Below the pieces are notes generated by a model that saw only the letters and a list, made by a program, of their open reading frames with translations, had not been told where the DNA came from and searched no databases. A DNA stretch of 64,000 nucleotides from Sphingobacteriaceae bacterium (GTDB taxonomy: Bacteria > Bacteroidota > Bacteroidia > Sphingobacteriales > Sphingobacteriaceae). Location of the stretch: contig CAHJWG010000001.1 in assembly GCA_903642215.1 (NCBI GenBank), positions 1 through 64,000 of the forward strand. The letters run 5' to 3'. This document shows, one piece after another, positions 27,734-35,355 of the stretch. Within the stretch, counting starts at the first letter, position 1; every line of letters begins with the position of its first letter. The position numbers and the translations under genes are program-made.

Positions 27734-27773
27734 TATAAAAAAAGGAATAGCTTAAACCGCTGTTCCTTTTTTT
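27734..27773. terminator. Bidirectional terminator
   Basis: A run of A residues, GGAATAGC, a short loop, GCTGTTCC and seven T residues form a hairpin usable on both strands. It lies between the Tat-SDR and convergent kinase genes, next to a TACTGTTTTTACC motif copy (27720-27740). Confidence 0.85.
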
Positions 27774-27841
27774 GTTGATACTCGATAGATTTTAATAAAA
27801 GCAAACTAAAATCATACCTGTATAAGATAACTGTATGTTGC

Positions 27842-29359
27842 TTATTTTTCGCAAAAGTAAACCTTAAAAGAAGTACCGGTACCCAATTCGCTTTCTACTT
27901 CAATTTTTCCTTTTAGGGCTTCGATTTGTGATTTAACGATAAAAAGCCCCAATCCTTTAGCATCTTTATTCCCGTGGAAGGTATTATACATCCCGAAAAG
28001 CTGGTCGCGATATCTGTTCAAATCAATACCGAGGCCGTTATCCTGCACGGTAAGTATGATATAACCATCTTTCCTGCCTAAACTAATTTTAATAACCGGA
28101 TCACGTTCTGCCGATCTGTATTTGATGCCGTTGGTTAATAAATTCAGCAGGATACTCTCAAAATAAGCCTGATTGGTATAAATCTGTTCCTCGTCATCAA
28201 AGTTATACACAACCGAAGCACGGGAAGTGGTAAAGGTTATATGGATAATCTGTAATACTTTTTCTATTTCTTTTTTCAGAGTAAGCATGGTTTCAGGCAG
28301 ATTTGTATTATCCTGGATGCTGATAATATCATTTAAATGGTGGATTGTTTCGTCCAGCCTGCCCACGCTGTATTTTAATAGCTCAAAAGAAGTATTTCTG
28401 TCTTGTTCATCATCCATATCTATTACACCCAGTACACCGCTCAGGTTGGCAACGTGCGAACGGATATTATGCGAAACGATGTAGGTAAAATCCATCAGCC
28501 GTTTATTCTGCCCTGCGGTAATGTCAACCAAAGTTTGCAAATCTTTCTGCCTTTTTATCAACGGGGTGATATCGTGGCCGATACACAGGATTTCAGACAT
28601 TTGATCGTTCTCATCCCACAGCACACTAAACTCCCATTGCGTACTGATCATAACGCCGCCAAGCGCAGGTTTTCTCAGGATAACCTTTTGCATTTCACGC
28701 GGCTTTATAAAACATTTCTCAACAGCTTCCATACATATGGCATGGTCTTCCGGTACAATCAGTTCCATAGAGTATTTTCCGATCCATTCTTCCTCCTTAA
28801 TGCCAAGTATCAGGCAAAAATAAGGGTTCATGTAAGTATATCTTCCTTCCAAATCGGTTTTAATAATGTAAAAAGACTGGTTTGCTATAATAGATTTGTA
28901 GTAAGAATTATCCTTCTGAACCCGGTGGTTACTCTCCTGCAGCTGTGATAATACTTCTTTTTGCCTTTCACCGGCTTGTAATAATTCAAACTCGTACTGT
29001 TTATGCCGCGAAATATCAAAAAAGGTATAGTGGATTAGATCTGTACCGTCTTCCTGGTTTTTTAGTATTATGGCGTTAAGTAATACCGGAACCGGTTTAT
29101 GCTTTTGACTGGTTAATTCGGTATTGATTTCCCTCACGATACCACTCTCCTGAAGCAAAGGTTTAATATGTGCCTCGAAATATAGTTTCTCCTGATCAGA
29201 AAAAAAGTCGGTTAAAAAACGCTTTTCTAAAGTTTCATTTTGGTTTACTTCTAATAGTTCAAGCAGATATTGGTTGGCAAATATGATTTTGCCATCCTTT
29301 GCTGTTGTTAAATAGCCGCAGCAAAGGATGTCCGTAATATTATTGTTGGGATAAGCCAT
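27842..29359 (-). CDS. PAS-domain sensor histidine kinase
   Basis: A 505-residue soluble kinase. An N-terminal PAS-like region (residues 1-120) and a second PAS with PAC at about 165-290 (FYIIKTDLEGRYTYMNPYFC) precede an atypical H-box, SHNIRSHVANLSGVLG, and a HATPase_c domain (NLLTNGIKYR, VQDNGLGID, GLGLFIVKSQIEALKGK). The H-box with HNIRSH resembles the HisKA group of Bacteroidetes cytosolic kinases. No membrane span is seen. It is an orphan with no response regulator in view. Confidence 0.9.
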   Translation of the reverse strand: MAYPNNNITDILCCGYLTTAKDGKIIFANQYLLELLEVNQNETLEKRFLTDFFSDQEKLYFEAHIKPLLQESGIVREINTELTSQKHKPVPVLLNAIILKNQEDGTDLIHYTFFDISRHKQYEFELLQAGERQKEVLSQLQESNHRVQKDNSYYKSIIANQSFYIIKTDLEGRYTYMNPYFCLILGIKEEEWIGKYSMELIVPEDHAICMEAVEKCFIKPREMQKVILRKPALGGVMISTQWEFSVLWDENDQMSEILCIGHDITPLIKRQKDLQTLVDITAGQNKRLMDFTYIVSHNIRSHVANLSGVLGVIDMDDEQDRNTSFELLKYSVGRLDETIHHLNDIISIQDNTNLPETMLTLKKEIEKVLQIIHITFTTSRASVVYNFDDEEQIYTNQAYFESILLNLLTNGIKYRSAERDPVIKISLGRKDGYIILTVQDNGLGIDLNRYRDQLFGMYNTFHGNKDAKGLGLFIVKSQIEALKGKIEVESELGTGTSFKVYFCEK

Positions 29360-29634
29360 AGAATAAAATAAATCAGCAGGTTACGTTTATAAATATGCGG
29401 ACAATTGAGGACAGTACCTAAATAAAATAAGTTTCTTCTTTTTAGATTTTCTTTAAGGTTCGGCTTACCCAAATACTACAAGCGTTTATCTAAATAATAC
29501 ACCAGATTTATTTTTAATAGAAGTTGTATAAACTTATTTCTTCCTGTATTTTAACGGGATACTTCTTTTACCCTATAAAAATGAAAGCCCGGGAGCTGGT
29601 ACAGAAACAGTAAATAACAGGAGAATTTTATTGT

Positions 29635-30768
29635 TTACACCCGCAGGTAAGGTATACGAATGCTGATTACGGTATCCTGGCCGTTACCGGAAGTTAGGGT
29701 AAACTTCCCGCCCAGCAGCTTAACTTTATTGCGGATCGTTTTTAAACCGATACCGTTATTTTTATACGTTTTACTAAATCCTTTGCCGTTATCGCAAACC
29801 ATAATGTTAACGGCTTTAACGGTAACTTCTACCTCTACAATAGCTTTGGAGGCCCCGGCATGTTTAACCACGTTCATCAGCAGTTCCTGTACCGTACGGT
29901 AAATAGCTGTTTCAATCGGTTTGCTTAACCTTTGGAAAAAGCCGTTGAAACGGCAGTCAATCTTCAGGCTGTTACTGTGGCCAAGCTGATCACAAACATC
30001 ACTAAGTGCTTCTTTCAAGCCAAAGTCTTCCAAAATAGTAGGGGTAAGCTCATGCGAAAGCCGCCTGCTTTCGGCTATGGCTTCTGTAAGTAATTGATTT
30101 GTATCCTGCTTTATGCTCTTAAACGCTGGCAGATTAATAGGTATGGCATTCAGATCCAGTTGCTCTAAACTCAGCTTGATGCCATAAAGAAGCTGCCCTA
30201 AACCATTATGTAAATTTTCTGCAATACGCTTTCTTTCGATCTCCTGTGCGTCCATCGTCGCCCAAAAAATCTTCTGATTCTGGCTAACCAGCATGTCCAG
30301 TTTTTCTGCTTCGGCATGCTTTCGCGCTGTAATATCCATATTGGTGGCAACCAGCCCGTCTTCCATTTTAACAAACATAGAAGAAAACCAGTTGTCAAAG
30401 TTGTCGTGCGGGTAACAATATTCCAACTGCCCGGGCTGCCCGGTTTCCATAACCTTTAACATTACATCAAACAAACCAATGATTCTAATACCCGGGAATT
30501 CTTCACTGTAAAGCTTTCCGATCAAATCGGTTCTGCCGGCTACCCTTTCCACTTCTTTATTAACAAGCATAATCCTGAAATCCCGGATATTCCCCATTTC
30601 ATCACGTACGGCCTGGTGCAGGGCAACACCGATCAGGCTGGTATCAAAAACCGATTGCAACAGGTTCTGGCTTTGTTTTAATGCCCGCTTATCCTGCTGC
30701 CGGGTAGAAATAGCTTTTAACTGCTGAAGTTTTCTGTCATTTTTACTTGGTGGTTGATCTGCTTGCAT
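29635..30768 (-). CDS. NarL/HisKA_3-type sensor histidine kinase
   Basis: A 377-residue kinase. A PAS domain at about residues 40-150 (NLLQSVFDTSLIGVALHQAV) is followed by a HisKA_3 dimerisation helix with phospho-acceptor His in RIAENLHNGLGQLLYGIKLS, then HATPase_c (YRTVQELLMNVVKHAGASKA; VCDNGKGFSKTYKN; GIGLKTIRNKVKLLGGKFT). This is the DesK/NarX-like class, which pairs with LuxR-type regulators; none is adjacent. It is divergent from the GAF protein gene at 30949. Confidence 0.92.
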   Translation of the reverse strand: MQADQPPSKNDRKLQQLKAISTRQQDKRALKQSQNLLQSVFDTSLIGVALHQAVRDEMGNIRDFRIMLVNKEVERVAGRTDLIGKLYSEEFPGIRIIGLFDVMLKVMETGQPGQLEYCYPHDNFDNWFSSMFVKMEDGLVATNMDITARKHAEAEKLDMLVSQNQKIFWATMDAQEIERKRIAENLHNGLGQLLYGIKLSLEQLDLNAIPINLPAFKSIKQDTNQLLTEAIAESRRLSHELTPTILEDFGLKEALSDVCDQLGHSNSLKIDCRFNGFFQRLSKPIETAIYRTVQELLMNVVKHAGASKAIVEVEVTVKAVNIMVCDNGKGFSKTYKNNGIGLKTIRNKVKLLGGKFTLTSGNGQDTVISIRIPYLRV

Positions 30769-30948
30769 GATGGAAGGTTTATCGGCTAAAACCGGGTCGG
30801 CAGTTAAGGTAAGTATATTTAAATGAAATAATAAGTAGCAAATTTATTTTATTTTCATCCCGGATGATGGCACTAAACCTGTGTGGCGTTCTTTTCGGAA
30901 TTATCTTTGTGCAGTAAATAATACAGCGTTTATAAGTAATTTTAGAAA

Positions 30949-33324
30949 ATGAATTTTCAGCAGTTCCCTGATACGCCGTTTGAACTTCGGATATCTTTCC
31001 ATAAAATAATTGAACAGTTAGAGCAAACGGCAGCTTCCGGCCCTAACATAAAATCAGAATCGGCCAAAGCTTTGTTAAAAGAAATCGAACCTTTCCCGGA
31101 GCTAAAAAACGGAATTACCAGTATCGAACAGATTTATAATAACACAACGGTGATTAGCCATCTGCTGGTAGATATTTTCCCTGCTGCGCTTACCAACAAT
31201 GAAATAAAAGCAGTAACGGTACCTTTTCAAAACATTGCTTTTAACCATACCCAACGGTTTCAAAACATCCTTAAAAATGCCGGCCCTTCGTTTGATTTAA
31301 CCATCCGGGATTTTAGCAGCCACCAGTTTTATGTAATTTGCTGCTGCCTGATTTTGAACAAGTTTTACGGGACAAAATTTGATTTTGCCAAACCGTTATT
31401 TTACGATATTCCGACTGCGGAAGGGATTATTAAACATTACCGTATCCTTTATAATGCCGACTTTCTGGAGATTGTTCCGACTGAAAAAGCACTGATTCTT
31501 TCACAGGATGAGGTTACTTTACTAATGGATAATTTTGACGATCTGAATTTATGGAAACAAAAATTTCCGTCTTCCGGCTGGATTGTAAAAGGTTTTGCCC
31601 TGTTAACTTTGATCGACAGTACCGTGGAAAATGCTGTCTCAGCTTTAAAAGGCGAATTGCTGGGTGCTTCGCCGGGAGAAAATTTGAAGGACAGGCTGGA
31701 ATCTATTTTTCGTTCCATCTATCTGATTCCGGATTTGCGTATCGGATTTACGGCCTACAACAAAGAAGAACATAAATTTACGGTAGCAGATTTTAACCAG
31801 CATATCAAAAGTTTTTTACTGCATAATCATCATGAAGAAGATTGTTTCCAGGTTATGCAAAAGGATTCGTTCAAAAAAATTGTTGAGAAAAGATCGTATT
31901 TATCGATATCTGATTCTGAAAAATTGTTGAAGCAAAACCCTGACAGCAATATTGCCCAAAATTTTCTCGCACAAAATATCCGAAGTTTTATTTTAGCTCC
32001 GATCATCAAAAATAATCAGTTGCTGGGCATTTTAGAACTGGTTTCCAGCAGGCCGGAAGAGCTTAACAGCATTAACGCTAACCGGTTGGAAGTAGTTATG
32101 CCTTTTTTTACCGATACGATTGACCGCCAGTACACGGATTTGCAAAACCGGCTGCAGGCATTGATTCAAAAGGAATACACAACCATCCATGCCAGCGTTT
32201 ACTGGAAATTTAAAAAAGAAGCACTTAATGCTATCCAATGCCGGCAATCTGGGAAAGAATATACTTTGAAAGAGGTTACTTTTAAAGATGTTTATGCTTT
32301 ATACGGACAAATTGATATCAAAGGATCATCTGAAACCCGGAACCTGAGTATCCAACAGGATATCCGGCAGCAGTTAACAGCTGTTATTACTTTGTTTGAG
32401 CAGCTAAAAGATAGTTCCGGCAACCTGGCCGAGGTAGAAAAAATCCAGCAGCTGCAGGCATTGATCATGGATGTTTCTATGGGGATTCGAGCGGATACGG
32501 AACAAACTATCCAGCATTATCTGGAGTTGGAAATCGATTCGGTATTAAAACAAGCTCGTTTATTGAACCCGGTTATTGCGGAAGAAATTGACCGTTACTT
32601 TAAACAATCAGACCTGAAAACAGGCGATTTCCATATCCACCGCAGGAAATATCAAACCACTGTTACTTTAATCAACGAAAAAATGGCTTTGATTTTAGAC
32701 CGGTGGCAGCAGGAAGTGCAAAAAATATTCCCGCATTATTACGAAAGGTTTAAAACCGACGGCGTGGAGCATAATATGTACATCGGCGCAGCTATTACGC
32801 CTGATTTATCCTTTGAACTTTCCCATTTGTACAACCTGCGTTTGTGGCAGCTGCAGGTGCTTTGCGAAATGGAAATGGAGCATCATTTTACAAAAACATC
32901 ATTGCCATATCCTTTAGAGGTAACCTCTTTGGTGCTGGCTTTTAGTCCGCCTATTTCTATCCGGTTTAGGATGGATGAAAAACGGTTTGATATCGACGGC
33001 ACGTATAATGCGCGGTTTGAAGTGGTAAAAAAACGGATTGACAAGGCTTTTATCAAAGGAACGGAAGAACGAATTACGGCCACAGGGAAAATAACGATTG
33101 TTTACTCCAGCCAGGAAGAACAGGAAGAATACATGGAATATATCCGGTTTTTGCAGTCAAAAAAAATGCTGGATGAAGGCGTTGAAATGCTGGAAGTAGA
33201 AGATTTGCAAGGTGTGTACGGACTGAAAGCGCTGCGGATAAAAATTATGTACAACTCCAGCCTGCCGGCCAGAAAATGCTACGATTATGAAGAATTGGTA
33301 AAATTAAGGCCGGAACAGGTTTAA
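30949..33324 (+). CDS. Large GAF-domain protein of unknown role
   Basis: A 791-residue cytosolic protein. The region near residues 245-400 reads as a GAF-like sensor domain (LKDRLESIFRSIYLIPDLRI; FILAPIIKNNQLLGILELVS), the second segment being the hydrophobic core strands of the fold. The N-terminal 240 residues and the long C-terminal half, rich in helices, have no family I recognise. It is divergent from the HisKA_3 kinase gene, with a 180-base spacer, so the two may share regulation. Enzymatic activity cannot be inferred. Confidence 0.8.
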   Translation: MNFQQFPDTPFELRISFHKIIEQLEQTAASGPNIKSESAKALLKEIEPFPELKNGITSIEQIYNNTTVISHLLVDIFPAALTNNEIKAVTVPFQNIAFNHTQRFQNILKNAGPSFDLTIRDFSSHQFYVICCCLILNKFYGTKFDFAKPLFYDIPTAEGIIKHYRILYNADFLEIVPTEKALILSQDEVTLLMDNFDDLNLWKQKFPSSGWIVKGFALLTLIDSTVENAVSALKGELLGASPGENLKDRLESIFRSIYLIPDLRIGFTAYNKEEHKFTVADFNQHIKSFLLHNHHEEDCFQVMQKDSFKKIVEKRSYLSISDSEKLLKQNPDSNIAQNFLAQNIRSFILAPIIKNNQLLGILELVSSRPEELNSINANRLEVVMPFFTDTIDRQYTDLQNRLQALIQKEYTTIHASVYWKFKKEALNAIQCRQSGKEYTLKEVTFKDVYALYGQIDIKGSSETRNLSIQQDIRQQLTAVITLFEQLKDSSGNLAEVEKIQQLQALIMDVSMGIRADTEQTIQHYLELEIDSVLKQARLLNPVIAEEIDRYFKQSDLKTGDFHIHRRKYQTTVTLINEKMALILDRWQQEVQKIFPHYYERFKTDGVEHNMYIGAAITPDLSFELSHLYNLRLWQLQVLCEMEMEHHFTKTSLPYPLEVTSLVLAFSPPISIRFRMDEKRFDIDGTYNARFEVVKKRIDKAFIKGTEERITATGKITIVYSSQEEQEEYMEYIRFLQSKKMLDEGVEMLEVEDLQGVYGLKALRIKIMYNSSLPARKCYDYEELVKLRPEQV

Positions 33325-33370
33325 CGGCGGAGGAAAAGTATGTTGCCGTTTGGTTTGAGTTTTTTGGGAA

Positions 33371-33471
33371 TGCTTCTTTTACCGGTATAAAATTGGACTT
33401 ATTAGATCAGCAGCTGCTGGTCTCAGGTTTACAACCCCGATCTTTGAAGTTTATACCGATAAAAACAGTAT
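33371..33471. repeat. Dispersed-motif pair bracketing a hairpin repeat
   Basis: TGCTTCTTTTACCGG at 33371 and ACCGATAAAAACAGTAT at 33455-33471 flank the palindrome AGATCAGCAG/CTGCTGGTCT (33404-33423, one G-T mismatch). A 29-base unit starting CTGGTCTCAGG at 33417-33445 is found again, exactly, at 34457-34485. The layout suggests a small mobile or REP-like element. Confidence 0.65.
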
Positions 33472-33535
33472 GAAAACACGTTGTTTTAAAGCAATCAAAG
33501 AAGTTTAGAAGTAAAATATAGCTCAATTTGAAAAA

Positions 33536-33931
33536 CTATATTTTTGTTCCATTCATTGGATCAGCTTGTAAGAAATCTGCATATTCTTGCAGTATGATTT
33601 TAAAATCTACTGTAGGTAAGACCTCAGTTTTACCATTCCATTCTATATTTGAGTTTACGCCATCAAAAGAGATTGTAACAGTTTCTACACTTATATCTTC
33701 TGCGGATTTATCATTTAAACTATTTTCTACTTCTGGAATTATACTCTCTATTATGTCATCAGCAAATTGTAAATAAATTAAATATGTACTCAAATTAATA
33801 TAGTTTGGAATTGCATATTTATTTATCAAATCGCATGTTTTAGACGAATGCCCTTTAAAAATATTGTTAATAAAAGACAGATTGTAATTTTTATGTATTA
33901 AAGTCATATATAAGGATTTATTTTTTATCAA
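33536..33931 (-). CDS. Hypothetical protein, paralog of the 34049-34417 gene product
   Basis: A 131-residue AT-rich protein (codon use lower in GC than the neighbours). Its C-terminal end, LPTVDFKIILQEYADFLQ, corresponds to LPLEDFKEILIAWRDFLL in the next minus-strand gene, so the two are diverged paralogs. N-terminal regions differ. Small pairs of this form are common among immunity-like proteins, but I do not recognise the family. The start could also be the downstream ATG (MTLIHKNYNL). Confidence 0.65.
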   Translation of the reverse strand: MIKNKSLYMTLIHKNYNLSFINNIFKGHSSKTCDLINKYAIPNYINLSTYLIYLQFADDIIESIIPEVENSLNDKSAEDISVETVTISFDGVNSNIEWNGKTEVLPTVDFKIILQEYADFLQADPMNGTKI

Positions 33932-34048
33932 TGATTTTAGTTATCAAAACCCAATTAGTCCACATGCTTCTTTTACCACTACTTTTTTTGTGTTGAAGCA
34001 AACTATATTTATAAAGTGATTGCAAGATTTTGACCAGCACGAGATACA

Positions 34049-34417
34049 TCACACTTTAGTACCATCAAATGGTGGTGTTAGTAAAAAATCCCTCCATGCT
34101 ATTAAGATTTCTTTAAAATCTTCTAATGGCAAAGTGTCTATAACATTTTGTCCATCCTGGTCATAAAAGTCAACTCCTGTAGGTGTAATAAAGCCAATCT
34201 CTAAACCATTACTTACATCAGGATCGGCTATTAAGTCAAAATGTCCTTCAATCGCTAAATTGACATTGTTAATGAATTTATCAATTGTGTCAGAATCTTT
34301 GAATCGAGCAATAAAACTTATATTTGGATCATTTAAATTTGATTTACTAATTTTATAAATCGTTCCATCGAATTTTTGATTATAAAATTCAATTCCTTTA
34401 TCTTTTATTATTCCCAT
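34049..34417 (-). CDS. Hypothetical protein, paralog of the 33536-33931 gene product
   Basis: A 122-residue AT-rich protein starting MGIIKDKGIEFYNQKFDGTI. The middle has strand-like segments (GLEIGFITPTGVDFYDQDGQ) and the end, DFKEILIAWRDFLLTPPFDG, matches its neighbour. It lies just downstream of a 29-base repeat copy at 34457-34485. It may be an immunity protein of a lost toxin system, but no toxin gene is present; function is unknown. Confidence 0.65.
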   Translation of the reverse strand: MGIIKDKGIEFYNQKFDGTIYKISKSNLNDPNISFIARFKDSDTIDKFINNVNLAIEGHFDLIADPDVSNGLEIGFITPTGVDFYDQDGQNVIDTLPLEDFKEILIAWRDFLLTPPFDGTKV

Positions 34418-34449
34418 TTTTAATTAGTTTATGTTGTTTGCATTATGAA

Positions 34450-34492
34450 AGACCTTCTGGTCTCAGGTTTACAACCCCGATCTTTAAGTTTA
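34450..34492. repeat. Second copy of the 29-base CTGGTCTCAGG repeat
   Basis: AGACCTTCTGGTCT forms a hairpin at 34450-34463, and 34457-34485 repeats 33417-33445 base for base. A TGCTTCTTTTACGGG copy of the dispersed motif follows at 34523, and ACTTGTTAGATCAG near 34549 matches a segment near 33396, so the blocks are shared but reordered. Confidence 0.7.
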
Positions 34493-34599
34493 AAATTTCT
34501 AATCCCACATTAAAAAGAACAATGCTTCTTTTACGGGTAAAAAACCGAACTTGTTAGATCAGTATTAACCAACATCTTTCAGGTTGATACAAACGTACT

Positions 34600-35220
34600 T
34601 CATTTATTATTTTTTAGAAACTGCATGGAAACCGCGGTTCCGCTGCCCAATATGGCGCCGGTTGCCACATCGGTAGGATAATGTACACCCAGGTACATCC
34701 TCGAAAAACTTACGCTGCCTGCCCACAAAAAGGACGGCGCAATTACGTACCATTTCGGGTAAGCGATGGATAAAGCCGTTGCGGTACAAATGGTGGATGA
34801 AGTATGGCCGGAAGGAAAAGAAGTGCCCCTGGCACGGTAAACCGGAACGATATTGATATTCTGGACATACGGCCTGCGCCTTTTAACCAGAGCTTTGATC
34901 AGCGAAGTAAAGGCGTAAGAAATGGCAGTGCTGCTGGCAATATATAACGAGTTTTGCCGCATCCCTTTATCGTTGGCCACAATGCCGCCGACCAATAAAC
35001 CGGCCGGCACGCCAACGTCTCCGTAAAGATAAGTATCCGACAGAAATACGAACAGGCCGGTTTTTTCAGATGTCCGATTGTTTGCCAGGTTAATCATGAT
35101 GCGGTCGTCCAGCTTTTGTATCTGGGATTGGGCCAACACTTTGGAAGTAAAAATGAATGCGATAAGCAATTGAAAAACTATCAGCAGGAAAAAAGTAAAC
35201 AGGTTTTGAACGGTTTTCAT
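34600..35220 (-). CDS. PAP2-family membrane-associated phosphatase
   Basis: A 206-residue protein with a signal or first hydrophobic segment (FTFFLLIVFQLLIAFIF). All three PAP2 motifs are visible: KALVKRRRP, then FPSGHTSS with the catalytic-site His, and SRMYLGVHYPTDV with the nucleophile His. Such enzymes dephosphorylate lipid phosphates such as undecaprenyl pyrophosphate. It lies alone, 135 bases from the Omp85-type gene upstream. The catalytic set looks intact. Confidence 0.9.
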   Translation of the reverse strand: MKTVQNLFTFFLLIVFQLLIAFIFTSKVLAQSQIQKLDDRIMINLANNRTSEKTGLFVFLSDTYLYGDVGVPAGLLVGGIVANDKGMRQNSLYIASSTAISYAFTSLIKALVKRRRPYVQNINIVPVYRARGTSFPSGHTSSTICTATALSIAYPKWYVIAPSFLWAGSVSFSRMYLGVHYPTDVATGAILGSGTAVSMQFLKNNK

Positions 35221-35277
35221 AAATGAATAATTAATCGTTGGTTTTTATGCTGATTAAATAATTAAGGTTTTGCCGGA

Positions 35278-35334
35278 TGCTTCTTTTATCAACCTAAAAT
35301 CCGAATCAAATTTTTACCTCGTAAAAGAAGCATC
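35278..35334. repeat. Inverted pair of the dispersed motif
   Basis: TGCTTCTTTTATCAACC at 35278 faces CTCGTAAAAGAAGCATC at 35318-35334 across 17 bases, in the spacer between the Omp85-type and PAP2 genes. Confidence 0.6.
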
Positions 35335-35355
35335 TTAATTTCTCTATCAGTCAAA

